Assembly: GCA_001769035.1 (NCBI GenBank)
Contig: MENF01000014.1
Location: 1-39,437, forward strand
Source of the DNA: Bacteroidetes bacterium GWA2_32_17
GTDB taxonomy: Bacteria; Bacteroidota; Bacteroidia; Bacteroidales; GWA2-32-17
Direction of reading: 5' to 3'
DNA length: 39,437 bases
Below the pieces are notes generated by a model. The model searched no databases, was not told the DNA's origin, and worked only from the letters and a program-made list of their open reading frames with translations. Below, in pieces: positions 1 through 8,836 of the stretch (its first letter is position 1; each line of letters starts with the position of its first letter). The translations under genes and the position numbers were made by a program.

Positions 1-1
1 A

Positions 2-121
2 CAACAAAGAGTACTGCAAAATAATTTAAAGATGGATATAAGTATGCTTGAAAAAGGTGTGTATATTGTTAAATTAAATAATAATAAACACTTTGCAGTT
101 TCAAAATTTGTTAAAGTATAG
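2..121 (+). CDS. 3' end of a secreted protein with a T9SS type A sorting domain (partial)
   Basis: The frame starting at base 2 is open from the window edge to a TAG at 119-121. The last 39 residues read as a C-terminal sorting signal: a hydrophilic stretch, then MLEKGVYIVKLNNNKH and ending in SKFVKV. The pattern of a Gly-Val-Tyr turn, short beta strands and a terminal Lys-Phe-Val-Lys is that of the type A C-terminal domain used by the type IX secretion system of Bacteroidota. The rest of the protein lies outside the window, so its function cannot be given. The stop is only 30 bases before the first LanB-like gene, but a large secreted protein need not belong to that operon. Confidence 0.75.
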   Translation, partial: QQRVLQNNLKMDISMLEKGVYIVKLNNNKHFAVSKFVKV

Positions 122-151
122 AATTTTTCAATTTTTCTTTTTTTAGTAAAA

Positions 152-2392
152 ATGGTATGCAAAGAATTTACACGTTTTATTTTAAGGTCACCTTTGACTG
201 CTTTCAAAGATAAAACACGATTAATAAATGATAATGATATAAGTAAAGAAAAAGTAAAAGAACTGTTTTTAGATACTGTTTTATCCGAATCGCTTTATAT
301 TGCCTCGCCAGAGTTATATGATGAAATGTTAAAATGGCTTTCCGGAAAAATTACAGATAAAAAAGAAGAGGATAAATTAATTTTCAGTTTAGTAAAATAT
401 TTATCCCGTATGGAAACCCGCTCAACTCCCTTTGGTTTATTTGCCGGGTGTGAAGTTGGAATCATTTCTGAAAAAACAGAAGTAAAACTTACACAAATTA
501 AAAAGTACAAACGGCACACCCGTTTGGATATGAATTTTCTTTGTGCTTTAAGTCAGGATTTATCCCGAAATACAGAAATAAAAAAGAAACTGCAATATTT
601 TCCCAACACAAGTTTATATACATCTGGAAACAAATACAGGTATGTAGAATACCATTTTGAGAAATCAAAAAGAATGCACCATATTATTAGTATTGATAAA
701 TCAACTTACACTTTAGATGTACTGGAAAAATGTAAGAATGGTGCAAGTTACTTTGAAATGGTTGAATGTGTTATAGGATGTGATATTAGTTTAGAAGATG
801 CTTCTGCTTACATTGACGAACTTATTAACAACCAGATAATTGTTAGTGAATTAGAACCTTCTACTACAGGACTGGAGCAACTCGATTATATTATAAGTAT
901 TTTGGATAAAATTCTGGTAGTACCCGAACTTTCTACAAAACTTAAAAATATTGCTACACAAATAAATGCCATAGATAATAAAGGCATAGGAAATCCTATT
1001 GAACGGTATGAAGAAATAATAAATATTATAAAGGAAACGGCAACCACTTTTGATAAAAAATATCTTTTTCAAACGGATTTAATTCTTCAGACTGAAGCAA
1101 ACACTATTTCTAAAAAAATTCCTGAAATGGTAAAAGAAGGAATTTCTTTTCTAAGTAAATTCAACAGAAGGCAAAATATCGGAAATTTAGAAAAATTCAA
1201 AGAATCCTTTTATGAGAGATACGAAGACCGCGAAATATCTTTAGCCGAAGCTTTAGATACAGAACTTGGAATTGGCTATGCCGGCAGCGATGCTTCTGGT
1301 GGTGATGTTACACCTTTAGTTGATAATTTAAGAATTTCAGGCAAACCCGGAATGATGGAATATGATATGAAATGGAATATTTTTCAATCATTTCTTTTAA
1401 AAAAATACAGGGAAGCAATACAAAAAGATTTGTTAGAAGTAACTGTTGCCGATGAAGAAATAGATGAAATAACAAAGGATTTTCCACCACCTGAAAAATT
1501 AGCAGATACTTTTTCGGCAATGATACAGGTTGTTGAAGCCGATACTGAAAATGATACTTATAAAATTAAAATAGGCAGTATTGGGGGGTCAACAGGGGCT
1601 TCTCTTTTAGGAAGGTTTTGTCATGGTGATCCGAAAATGTTACAATTAGTAAATGAAATTATAAGTATGGAAAATGAATTGACAAGCGACGCAATTCTTG
1701 CCGAAATAGTTCATTTACCCGAAAGCCGTACTGGAAATGTTTTACTAAGACCAGTTATCAGAAATTATGAAATTCCTTATCTTGCCCGTGCCTCAGTTAA
1801 TGAGGAGTTCCAGCTTAAATTAGAAGATTTATTTCTTTCAGTAAAAAATAATCAAATAGTTCTTCGTTCTAAAAAATTAAATAAAGTTATTATTCCAAGG
1901 CTTACAAATGCTCATAATTTTTCGTACAATGCACTTCCTGTTTATCAGTTTCTGTGTGATTTGCAATATCAGAGCGTTATTAGTGGATTTGGTTTTTCGT
2001 GGGGTAATCTTGCCAATGAACATCCATTTTTGCCCAGAGTAGTTTACAAAAATTTGATTTTATCTCCTTCAAAATGGAACATTAAAATAACCGACGTAAA
2101 AAAAGTTTTCGAAGAAAAAGACGATGAAAAGTTGCTTGAAAATATTCGAACTTGGCGAATAGAAAACAAAGTACCCTATCATGTGTTACTGTCCGATGGT
2201 GATAATGATTTATTTATTGATTTGGAAGTTCCGTTATATTTAAAAATGCTATGGGCTACAGTAAAAAGCAGACAGACTTTTACATTAGAGGAATTTCTTT
2301 TTAATCCTGAAAAGCCATTAGTTACCAGTCCCGAAGGTTGGCATACAAATGAGATTATATTGATTTTCAAAAATGAAAAAAAATCACAATAG
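152..2392 (+). CDS. LanB-type lantibiotic dehydratase, N-terminal (glutamylation) domain protein
   Basis: This 746-aa protein has the landmarks of the lantibiotic dehydratase N-terminal family: an early RSPLTAF, the signature TRSTPFGLFAG at residues 89-99, and a C-terminal region with DGDNDLFIDLEVPLY. In class I lanthipeptide and thiopeptide pathways this domain uses glutamyl-tRNA to glutamylate Ser/Thr of a precursor peptide in the cytoplasm; a second domain then eliminates glutamate to leave dehydroalanine or dehydrobutyrine. Here the protein stops where the elimination domain would start, and that domain is the next gene, 2 bases after the stop. The arrangement therefore resembles the split TbtB/TbtC-type thiopeptide enzymes rather than a one-chain LanB. 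ATG at 152 is the first start in frame and leaves the conserved N-terminus intact; no strong Shine-Dalgarno is seen. Family assignment is secure; the substrate is unknown. Confidence 0.88.
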   Translation: MVCKEFTRFILRSPLTAFKDKTRLINDNDISKEKVKELFLDTVLSESLYIASPELYDEMLKWLSGKITDKKEEDKLIFSLVKYLSRMETRSTPFGLFAGCEVGIISEKTEVKLTQIKKYKRHTRLDMNFLCALSQDLSRNTEIKKKLQYFPNTSLYTSGNKYRYVEYHFEKSKRMHHIISIDKSTYTLDVLEKCKNGASYFEMVECVIGCDISLEDASAYIDELINNQIIVSELEPSTTGLEQLDYIISILDKILVVPELSTKLKNIATQINAIDNKGIGNPIERYEEIINIIKETATTFDKKYLFQTDLILQTEANTISKKIPEMVKEGISFLSKFNRRQNIGNLEKFKESFYERYEDREISLAEALDTELGIGYAGSDASGGDVTPLVDNLRISGKPGMMEYDMKWNIFQSFLLKKYREAIQKDLLEVTVADEEIDEITKDFPPPEKLADTFSAMIQVVEADTENDTYKIKIGSIGGSTGASLLGRFCHGDPKMLQLVNEIISMENELTSDAILAEIVHLPESRTGNVLLRPVIRNYEIPYLARASVNEEFQLKLEDLFLSVKNNQIVLRSKKLNKVIIPRLTNAHNFSYNALPVYQFLCDLQYQSVISGFGFSWGNLANEHPFLPRVVYKNLILSPSKWNIKITDVKKVFEEKDDEKLLENIRTWRIENKVPYHVLLSDGDNDLFIDLEVPLYLKMLWATVKSRQTFTLEEFLFNPEKPLVTSPEGWHTNEIILIFKNEKKSQ

Positions 2393-2394
2393 TA

Positions 2395-3297
2395 ATGAAA
2401 AGAACATTTATAACTGGTTCAGAATGGCTTTATTATAAAATATATACAGGACCAAAAACATCTGACCGAATTCTCACTGAAGCAATAAAACCTGTTTCTG
2501 AAAAATTGCTTGAAGAAGGAATTATTGATTCATGGTTTTTTATAAGGTATTCCGATCCTAAATTGCATCTTAGAGTTAGATTTCACCTCACAGAGTCACT
2601 ACAATTAGAAAAAACAATTCACCATGTTCACGATTCTTTAATTCCATTTGTTGAAACAGATTTAATTTGGAAAATAACAAATGACACTTACAATCGGGAA
2701 CTTGAAAGATATGGATACAATTTTATTGAACAAGCAGAAAAATTATTTTTTCTTGATAGCGTGATGGTTATAAATATATTAGATTTAATTGAAGGAGATG
2801 AAGGTGAAATAGTACGTTGGTTAATTGGGCTCAGGGCAATTGATGATATGCTTGAAATATTTGAATATGATGAAGAACAAAAACTCACATATCTCGAAAA
2901 ATTACGTGATGGGTTTGGTGTGGAGTTCGGAATGAATAAAGATTTGAAATCACAACTTTCAGGCAAATACAGAACAGAAAAAAAAACTATAGAAAATGTA
3001 ATGAATCGATTAAATGATAATGCAAGTGAAATGGCACCTTTATTTAAACTATTGCAAGAAAAAAGAAATAAAATACTTCACTTTACTTCTGAGTTAAAAA
3101 ATCTTGAAAATGAAAATAAACTTGAAATTCCAATAGATCAACTCATGAATAGCTATCTTCACATGATGTGCAATCGTTTATTTAAATCAAAACAAAGATT
3201 ACATGAATTAGTTTTATATGACTTTTTATGTCAGTATTATACCTCGCAAAAAGCCAGAAAAAAGCAAATAACTAAAAAGCAGGTAGCTGTTCAATAA
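2395..3297 (+). CDS. Thiopeptide-type bacteriocin biosynthesis protein (LanB C-terminal, glutamate-elimination domain)
   Basis: A 300-aa protein whose opening (residues 5-60: TGSEWLYYKIYTG, then WFFIRYSDPKLHLRVRFH) is the hallmark of the SpaB C-terminal/thiopeptide-type bacteriocin biosynthesis domain. In the known pathway this domain removes glutamate from glutamylated Ser/Thr to form dehydroamino acids. The conserved Arg/His-rich segment RYSDPKLHLRVRFH is present, so it is probably active. It starts 2 bases after the glutamylation-domain gene, so the two are co-transcribed and presumably work as a pair on one precursor. The C-terminus (about 225-300) is helical and basic. Length is normal for a stand-alone elimination protein. 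Confidence 0.87.
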   Translation: MKRTFITGSEWLYYKIYTGPKTSDRILTEAIKPVSEKLLEEGIIDSWFFIRYSDPKLHLRVRFHLTESLQLEKTIHHVHDSLIPFVETDLIWKITNDTYNRELERYGYNFIEQAEKLFFLDSVMVINILDLIEGDEGEIVRWLIGLRAIDDMLEIFEYDEEQKLTYLEKLRDGFGVEFGMNKDLKSQLSGKYRTEKKTIENVMNRLNDNASEMAPLFKLLQEKRNKILHFTSELKNLENENKLEIPIDQLMNSYLHMMCNRLFKSKQRLHELVLYDFLCQYYTSQKARKKQITKKQVAVQ

Positions 3298-3328
3298 ATT
3301 TTATTTTTAGCCTTACGATTATAAAGAA

Positions 3329-5563
3329 ATGAACTCCTTCACCCACTACAAACAACCCGATGCAATGGATTGCGGACCCACATGCCTCCGTATGCTCGCA
3401 AAACACTATGGGCGTAGTTACACTTTGCAATATTTACGCAAAAAATCTTTTATTACTCGTGAAGGTGTTAGTATGTTAGGTATTAGCGATGCAGCAGAAA
3501 GCATAGGTTTTAGAACTATAGGTGTAAAGGTAGATTTTGAGAAACTTTGTTCCGAAGCACCTTTACCCTGCATTGTCCATTGGAAACAAAACCATTTTAT
3601 CGTAGTTTACGAAATAAAAGTACAAAGTATTAAGTATAATGTACAAAGTACAAAAAAGGCGATGGGTGGTGAGGTTTTTGTTGCCGATCCTGCGCATGGT
3701 CTTATTAAATATACAAAAGAAGAATTTTTAAAAGGATGGCTTAGTACCAAAACCAATAATGAAAACACAGGAGTAGCTTTATTATTAGAGCCAACACCAA
3801 AATTTTATGAGTTAAAAGGTGAGAAATCGGACAGAACAAAAATTGGATTTTTGTTCAAATACCTAAAACCTCATAAAAAATATATTATTCAGTTGTTTTT
3901 GGGAATGTTGTTAGGGAGCTTACTTCAACTAATTTTTCCATTTCTAACTCAGGCAGTTGTAGATACAGGTATAGGTAATCAAAATCTTGGTTTTATTACA
4001 CTCATATTAATAGCCCAATTAGTTCTTTTTGCAGGAAGAATGTCGGTTGATTTTTTGCGTAGCTGGATATTGTTACATATTAGTACACGAATAGATATTT
4101 CGCTTATTTCCGATTTTTTAATAAAACTAATGCGTTTGCCAATTGCCTTTTTTGATACAAAAATGCTCGGCGATATTATGCAGCGTATTGGCGACCATAC
4201 ACGTATTCAGAATTTTTTAACTGGCTCATCGCTATCAACACTATTCTCTATGGTAAATTTAATAGTGTTTGGAGGTGTTCTGGCTTATTATGATTTAAAA
4301 ATATTAGGAATTTTTCTTTTAGGAAATACACTGTATATTCTTTGGATTGTTTTGTTTTTACGTCGTCGTAGGGATTTAGATTTTAAGCGTTTTGCTTTAG
4401 CTTCAGACAATCAAAGTAATTTATTTCAGTTAATTACCGGGATGCAGGAAATTAAACTTAACAATTGCGAAAAACAAAAACGCTGGAGATGGGAACGCAT
4501 ACAGGCAAACCTTTTTAAAATAAATATTAAAGGTCTTGCTTTAGGGCAATACCAGCAATTAGGCTCATTGTTTTTATCGCAAACCACAACTATTTTTATT
4601 TCATTTCTGGCAGCAAGAGCAGTTATTCATGGTGAAATAACATTAGGTATGATGATGGCTGTAACATATATTGTCGGGCAGGTTTCGGCACCAATTGACC
4701 AAATGATTGGCTTTATACAATCGTTGCAGGATGCAAAAATAAGTTTAGAGCGATTAGGCGAAATCCATAACAAAGAAGACGAAGAACACGAAGCCCAACA
4801 ACGTGTAACTATATTGCCCGACGAACAAAACATTACTGTTGATAATGTTACATTCAGATACGAGGGACCACACTCACCAGCAGTTTTAGAAAATATTTCG
4901 CTTGAAATTCCACAAGGTAAAGTTACTGCCATTGTTGGCACAAGTGGAAGCGGAAAAACAACATTAATAAAATTATTACTTGGCTTTTATAAAACTGAAA
5001 AAGGAGAGATACGAATTGGTAACACTTTACTTAATAATATAAACGGTTCGTTTTGGCGGAGCAAGTGCGGTGTAGTAATGCAGGATGGTTTTATTTTTTC
5101 TGAAACCATTGCTGAAAATATTGCTCCTGGCGATGAAAATATTAATTTACAAAAATTAGCAGAAGCATCAAAAGCAGCTAATATTCACAGTTTTGTTGAG
5201 GGGTTGCCTTTAGGTTACAACACAAAAATTGGTCAGGAAGGTAGCGGAATTAGCCAGGGACAAAAACAACGATTATTAATTGCCCGAGCAGTTTATAAAA
5301 ATCCCGAATTTATATTTTTCGATGAAGCCACAAACGCTTTAGATGCCAACAATGAGAAAAAGATTATGCAAAACCTTGATGAGTTTTTTAAAGGAAAAAC
5401 TGTTGTTGTAGTTGCTCACAGACTTAGTACTGTAAAAAATGCCGACCAGATAATTGTACTGGAAAATGGAAAAATTATTGAAAAAGGAAATCACGAAACA
5501 TTAACAAAATTAAAAGGAGCATATTACGAATTAGTAAAAAATCAATTAGAATTAGGGAATTAA
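3329..5563 (+). CDS. Peptidase-containing ABC transporter (C39 bacteriocin processing and export)
   Basis: A 744-aa three-part exporter. Residues 1-150 form a C39 cysteine peptidase: DAMDCGPTCLRM places the nucleophile at Cys15, with His89 (NHFIVV) and Asp120 (VADPAHG) completing the likely triad. Residues about 165-460 are the membrane domain. The ATPase has Walker A GTSGSGKTT (537-545), signature SGISQGQKQ (from about 639), Walker B ending FFDEATNALD (Asp665, Glu666) and the switch AHRLS. Such transporters cut a leader, usually after a double-glycine motif, while exporting the peptide. It follows the elimination-domain gene by 31 bases and is the natural exporter of the modified peptide. 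Odd point: residues about 97-110, between the catalytic His and Asp, derive from a direct DNA repeat and look like a small in-frame insertion. Confidence 0.93.
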   Translation: MNSFTHYKQPDAMDCGPTCLRMLAKHYGRSYTLQYLRKKSFITREGVSMLGISDAAESIGFRTIGVKVDFEKLCSEAPLPCIVHWKQNHFIVVYEIKVQSIKYNVQSTKKAMGGEVFVADPAHGLIKYTKEEFLKGWLSTKTNNENTGVALLLEPTPKFYELKGEKSDRTKIGFLFKYLKPHKKYIIQLFLGMLLGSLLQLIFPFLTQAVVDTGIGNQNLGFITLILIAQLVLFAGRMSVDFLRSWILLHISTRIDISLISDFLIKLMRLPIAFFDTKMLGDIMQRIGDHTRIQNFLTGSSLSTLFSMVNLIVFGGVLAYYDLKILGIFLLGNTLYILWIVLFLRRRRDLDFKRFALASDNQSNLFQLITGMQEIKLNNCEKQKRWRWERIQANLFKINIKGLALGQYQQLGSLFLSQTTTIFISFLAARAVIHGEITLGMMMAVTYIVGQVSAPIDQMIGFIQSLQDAKISLERLGEIHNKEDEEHEAQQRVTILPDEQNITVDNVTFRYEGPHSPAVLENISLEIPQGKVTAIVGTSGSGKTTLIKLLLGFYKTEKGEIRIGNTLLNNINGSFWRSKCGVVMQDGFIFSETIAENIAPGDENINLQKLAEASKAANIHSFVEGLPLGYNTKIGQEGSGISQGQKQRLLIARAVYKNPEFIFFDEATNALDANNEKKIMQNLDEFFKGKTVVVVAHRLSTVKNADQIIVLENGKIIEKGNHETLTKLKGAYYELVKNQLELGN

Positions 5564-5570
5564 AATAAAA

Positions 5571-5750
5571 TTAGACGCAGATTTATTAAGATTATTATGA
5601 TAATTAATACATTAAAATTTAGTTTAAATAAGATAATTATTATCAAAACACCCTACCTTTTTAAAGTCCTCTCCTTTGGAGAGGATTTAGGTGAGGTAGC
5701 CCACAACAATAAAACAATCATAATAAATCAGTGAAAATCAGCGTCAAAAA
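5571..5750. repeat. Nested palindromic intergenic element
   Basis: The gap between exporter and adaptor genes is filled by a symmetric element. Outer arms at about 5574-5602 (GACGCAGATTTATTAAG...) and 5716-5745 (...AATCAGTGAAAATCAGCGTC) are imperfect reverse complements. In the centre lies a perfect 8-bp stem, TCCTCTCC-TTT-GGAGAGGA, at 5667-5685. Part of the right arm is repeated just downstream (AAATCAGTGTC, 5753-5763). It has the look of a REP or MITE-like repeat common between Bacteroidota genes. RNA from it would form a long hairpin that could attenuate readthrough from exporter to adaptor. Confidence 0.7.
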
Positions 5751-5770
5751 AATAAATCAGTGTCAAAAAT

Positions 5771-7063
5771 ATGGAACTTGAAGAAAAAATGATAGAGTTA
5801 CGAAGCGAGGAGGTTCAGGAAATACTTGGTCGTCCACCTCGTTGGATTTTACAGTGGGGAATAACTTTGTTGTTTTCTGTAATTTTATTGTTATTTGTTG
5901 GAAGTTGGTTTTATAAATATCCCGATGTAATTGTTTCAGATATTACTGTAACAACCGAAAACATTCCTGCAACGCTTGTTGCAAAATCATCGGGTAAAAT
6001 CATTAAGTTATTTGTTAAAGATAAACAAGTTGTACAACAAAATCAGATATTAGCAGTTGTAGAAAACCCTGCAAACTATTATGATGTTTTAAAATTAGAT
6101 AGTTTACTTCAGAATATTGTTATTAATAATGATTCATTAATTAATATTGCTTTATACAATAATTTAATTTTAGGCGATATTCAGCCCTCATATATTGCTT
6201 TTATAAAAGCATGCAACGATTATAACAATTTTGTACAATTAAATTTACTAAATAAAAAAGTAAATTTATTAAAACAACAAATTACAATACAGAATCAATA
6301 TTATTATAGATTAAACAAACAAAGCGAACTTCAAAAAGAAGATTTATTAATTGCAAAATCCGAGTTTAAAAGAGATTCCTCGCTATTTATTGAAAAAGTA
6401 ACAGCCGAATCGGAATTTTCAAAATCAAAATCGGCTTTTATTCAACGAAAACAAACTTACGAAAGTGCAATAACAAATTTATTAAATGTAAAACTTCAAA
6501 TTTCGCAACTCGAACAACAAGTTGTAGAATTACAATTACAGATTCAGGAACAACAAAAACAATATACACAAGCAATTGAACAGTCATACAACACATTGTT
6601 AAATAGCGTTAAACAGTGGAAACAACAATATGTATTTATATCGTCAATTTGCGGTACCGTAGCTTTTACAATATTTCGAAGCGAAAATCAAAATATAACA
6701 ATTGGCGATAAAGTTTTTACAATTATCCCCGAAAAAGAAAGCAAAATAATTGGCAGAATAATAATGCCAATGCAAGGTTCGGGTAAGGTAAAATCGGGAC
6801 AAAAAGTAAATATTAAATTTTACAATTTTCCATACATGGAGTTTGGTATGGTAACAGGCAAAGTAAAATCTATCTCGTTAATTTCTAATGAATCAAATTA
6901 TATTGTAGAAGTTGAATTTCCTAATGGTTTAAAATCAAATTATGGAAAAGTTTTACCATTTAATCAAGAAATGAAAGGCTCTGCTGAGATTATTACAGAA
7001 GACATTCGTTTACTCGAACGCTTTTTTAATCCTATAAGAGCATTGATTAAAAAGAATTTTTGA
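5771..7063 (+). CDS. HlyD-family membrane fusion (adaptor) protein
   Basis: A 430-aa single-pass inner-membrane protein. A short cytoplasmic N-terminus (with LGRPPRWILQWGI) is followed by one membrane helix at about 30-48, then a split biotinyl-lipoyl half (SSGKIIKLFVKDKQVVQQNQILAVVE), a long coiled coil rich in Gln, Leu and Lys (about 150-285), the second lipoyl half (ISSICGTVAFT) and a beta-barrel domain (GQKVNIKFYNFPYMEFG). This is the HlyD layout. Such adaptors link a peptidase-containing ABC exporter to an outer-membrane TolC-like channel; no channel gene is in the window. It follows the exporter after a 207-base gap holding a palindromic repeat and probably belongs to the same export system. 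Confidence 0.88.
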   Translation: MELEEKMIELRSEEVQEILGRPPRWILQWGITLLFSVILLLFVGSWFYKYPDVIVSDITVTTENIPATLVAKSSGKIIKLFVKDKQVVQQNQILAVVENPANYYDVLKLDSLLQNIVINNDSLINIALYNNLILGDIQPSYIAFIKACNDYNNFVQLNLLNKKVNLLKQQITIQNQYYYRLNKQSELQKEDLLIAKSEFKRDSSLFIEKVTAESEFSKSKSAFIQRKQTYESAITNLLNVKLQISQLEQQVVELQLQIQEQQKQYTQAIEQSYNTLLNSVKQWKQQYVFISSICGTVAFTIFRSENQNITIGDKVFTIIPEKESKIIGRIIMPMQGSGKVKSGQKVNIKFYNFPYMEFGMVTGKVKSISLISNESNYIVEVEFPNGLKSNYGKVLPFNQEMKGSAEIITEDIRLLERFFNPIRALIKKNF

Positions 7064-7174
7064 AACAATAATTTTAACTTTTAAAAATGAATGAAAATTA
7101 AGAATAATAATTTGATTTTGGAAATAAGATTCAAAAACAATAAAAATCCATACGAACAACAAAATTTTGTTTAT

Positions 7175-8773
7175 CTATTTTAAAAATTCTTTTCTTGTAT
7201 GTCTTGGAAAATTTAGTACATTGTTATAATAATTCATCTTACAATTTAAACCTATATGGCTATTTTTAAATAAAACAAATCGCTTACTTTTATCAAATCT
7301 AAGATTTTGCATAATGCTTAGTGCATTTGTGTTAGGTCTATAACGGATTATATGTTTTTCGATTTCAAATAAGTGTTTTGGTTCGTCAAATTGTAAAAGA
7401 TATTCTTCAACAATATCTCTAATTGTACCACTTTTTATATTAATGTCGGTTTTTACCAATTCTTTTAAAGCGTAAGTGCTTGTTCTGCCAAAACATATAA
7501 TATTATTTACTCTCTGTCTCTGACAAGTACTACGTATTGCACCCACACTTTTGAATAATTTAGGAATTTGTTTGTTAAATATATCAAACATCTCATAAAC
7601 GTTCATTGGACGCCTCTCTCGCTCTAAAAGTTCTTCTATATATTCTGGAAGCTTTTTAAAGGTATTCTGTTCAAATAAAATAATATTTTTAGAATCAATT
7701 ACTAACATAAATTCACTGAAAAGAATTTTTTTACATATTTCTGAAATTACATTAATATTTGTTATTTTTTTTGATTTATAAAATGACAATACGTATTTAT
7801 TAAAATCAAACCAGTAAGTTTTATTAATTCTTTCTTTTAATCTTTTTGCTACGTCTTCGACAATCAGAGTAAAATCGAAAATGTTTGTTAATTTTATTAC
7901 AATCAGATATTTTTTTTCCCATTCATATTTAATACCATTATTGTATAATCCTTTCTGTTTCTCTTTGCCAATATACGAATGTGTGTTTTCACTCAAAACA
8001 GATAGCACATTGCTTATAAACAACAAATTGAAATTTACATTTTCTTTTTTGTTAATTTTTTCGACTAATATATTATCAATAGTAATATAAGTTTGGTTCA
8101 AATCTATATCGTAAAAGTATATTTGCTTTTTATCAATGTGTTTTAGTATTTCAAAATAGACCGAAAATTTTCCATATAGTTGCTTTCTTAGTTGCCTTAT
8201 TCTTGTTCTTGTAAGATATACAAACTCAGCTAAATCTTTTATTTTATTTGAATTATTAGTATTATTGTTACAGTAATTTTTGAAAATCGTTTTTTTCTTA
8301 CTGACAAAAATATAGTCATTGTCTAATAATATTTGTAACGTTTTGAATAAGAGAATTTTTTCGGTTTTGTTATAAAAAGAACTAATCTCTGCAAAATGGT
8401 TTGATTGGATATTATAATATTCTTTTAAATATAAGAGAAAATATTCGTAATAAAGTTCTTGTTCCGATTTGTGAACCGAAATCATATCAGTTAATTTTAA
8501 TATTTCTGTTTGAAAACCAGTTAGTTCTTTAACTGATTTAACTCCTACGTTTTTTATATCGTAATAAGAAAAATTTTTATGCGAAAATATGCGTTCGTTA
8601 AAATTCGTAATCGTAATATTATTGTTTAAATACTCAATAAGTGCATGATATGTTCGTAATGAAAGTTTTCTTAATTTTTTTTCTATTAATTTATTTAATA
8701 AGAAATTTTGCTCAACAGTCAAACTTTGAATTTTGAATATCAATTCTTTATTATATTTTTCTTGTACTTCCAT
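7175..8773 (-). CDS. Uncharacterised protein built of RNA-polymerase-like DNA-binding modules
   Basis: A 532-aa protein from the ATG at 8773; an upstream in-frame TTG (8800) would add nine residues but is less likely. No single named family is recognised, but pieces are. Residues about 70-86 (DIKNVGVKSVKEL) match the helix-hairpin-helix of the RNA polymerase alpha C-terminal domain. Residues about 180-201 (FVYLTRTRIRQLRKQL) resemble sigma-70 region 4, whose usual form is GLTRERIRQI. Residues about 387-439 (AIRSTCQRQ...ICFGRTSTYALKEL) resemble a HARE-HTH/RNAP-delta winged helix, and about 447-510 look like a second winged helix. The middle (210-380) is Lys/Ile-rich with no recognised motif. 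The protein is cytoplasmic. It is convergent with the adaptor gene. A DNA-binding or transcription-related role is inference. Very low GC. Confidence 0.6.
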   Translation of the reverse strand: MEVQEKYNKELIFKIQSLTVEQNFLLNKLIEKKLRKLSLRTYHALIEYLNNNITITNFNERIFSHKNFSYYDIKNVGVKSVKELTGFQTEILKLTDMISVHKSEQELYYEYFLLYLKEYYNIQSNHFAEISSFYNKTEKILLFKTLQILLDNDYIFVSKKKTIFKNYCNNNTNNSNKIKDLAEFVYLTRTRIRQLRKQLYGKFSVYFEILKHIDKKQIYFYDIDLNQTYITIDNILVEKINKKENVNFNLLFISNVLSVLSENTHSYIGKEKQKGLYNNGIKYEWEKKYLIVIKLTNIFDFTLIVEDVAKRLKERINKTYWFDFNKYVLSFYKSKKITNINVISEICKKILFSEFMLVIDSKNIILFEQNTFKKLPEYIEELLERERRPMNVYEMFDIFNKQIPKLFKSVGAIRSTCQRQRVNNIICFGRTSTYALKELVKTDINIKSGTIRDIVEEYLLQFDEPKHLFEIEKHIIRYRPNTNALSIMQNLRFDKSKRFVLFKNSHIGLNCKMNYYNNVLNFPRHTRKEFLK

Positions 8774-8836
8774 AATGATATTTTTTTTAAAAAACCACAA
8801 AACATTTTATAATTTTTTGAATTATTCCGGAATATT

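Noticed and set aside
5597-5734. 45-codon frame between exporter and adaptor as a RiPP precursor
   Set aside because: It is read straight through the palindromic repeat, has no cysteine, no double glycine and no Ser/Thr-rich core, so it is most likely a by-product of the element.
8774-8800. TTG start adding nine residues to the polymerase-module protein
   Set aside because: A TTG start in Bacteroidota is less likely than the ATG at 8773, and no ribosome binding site supports it.
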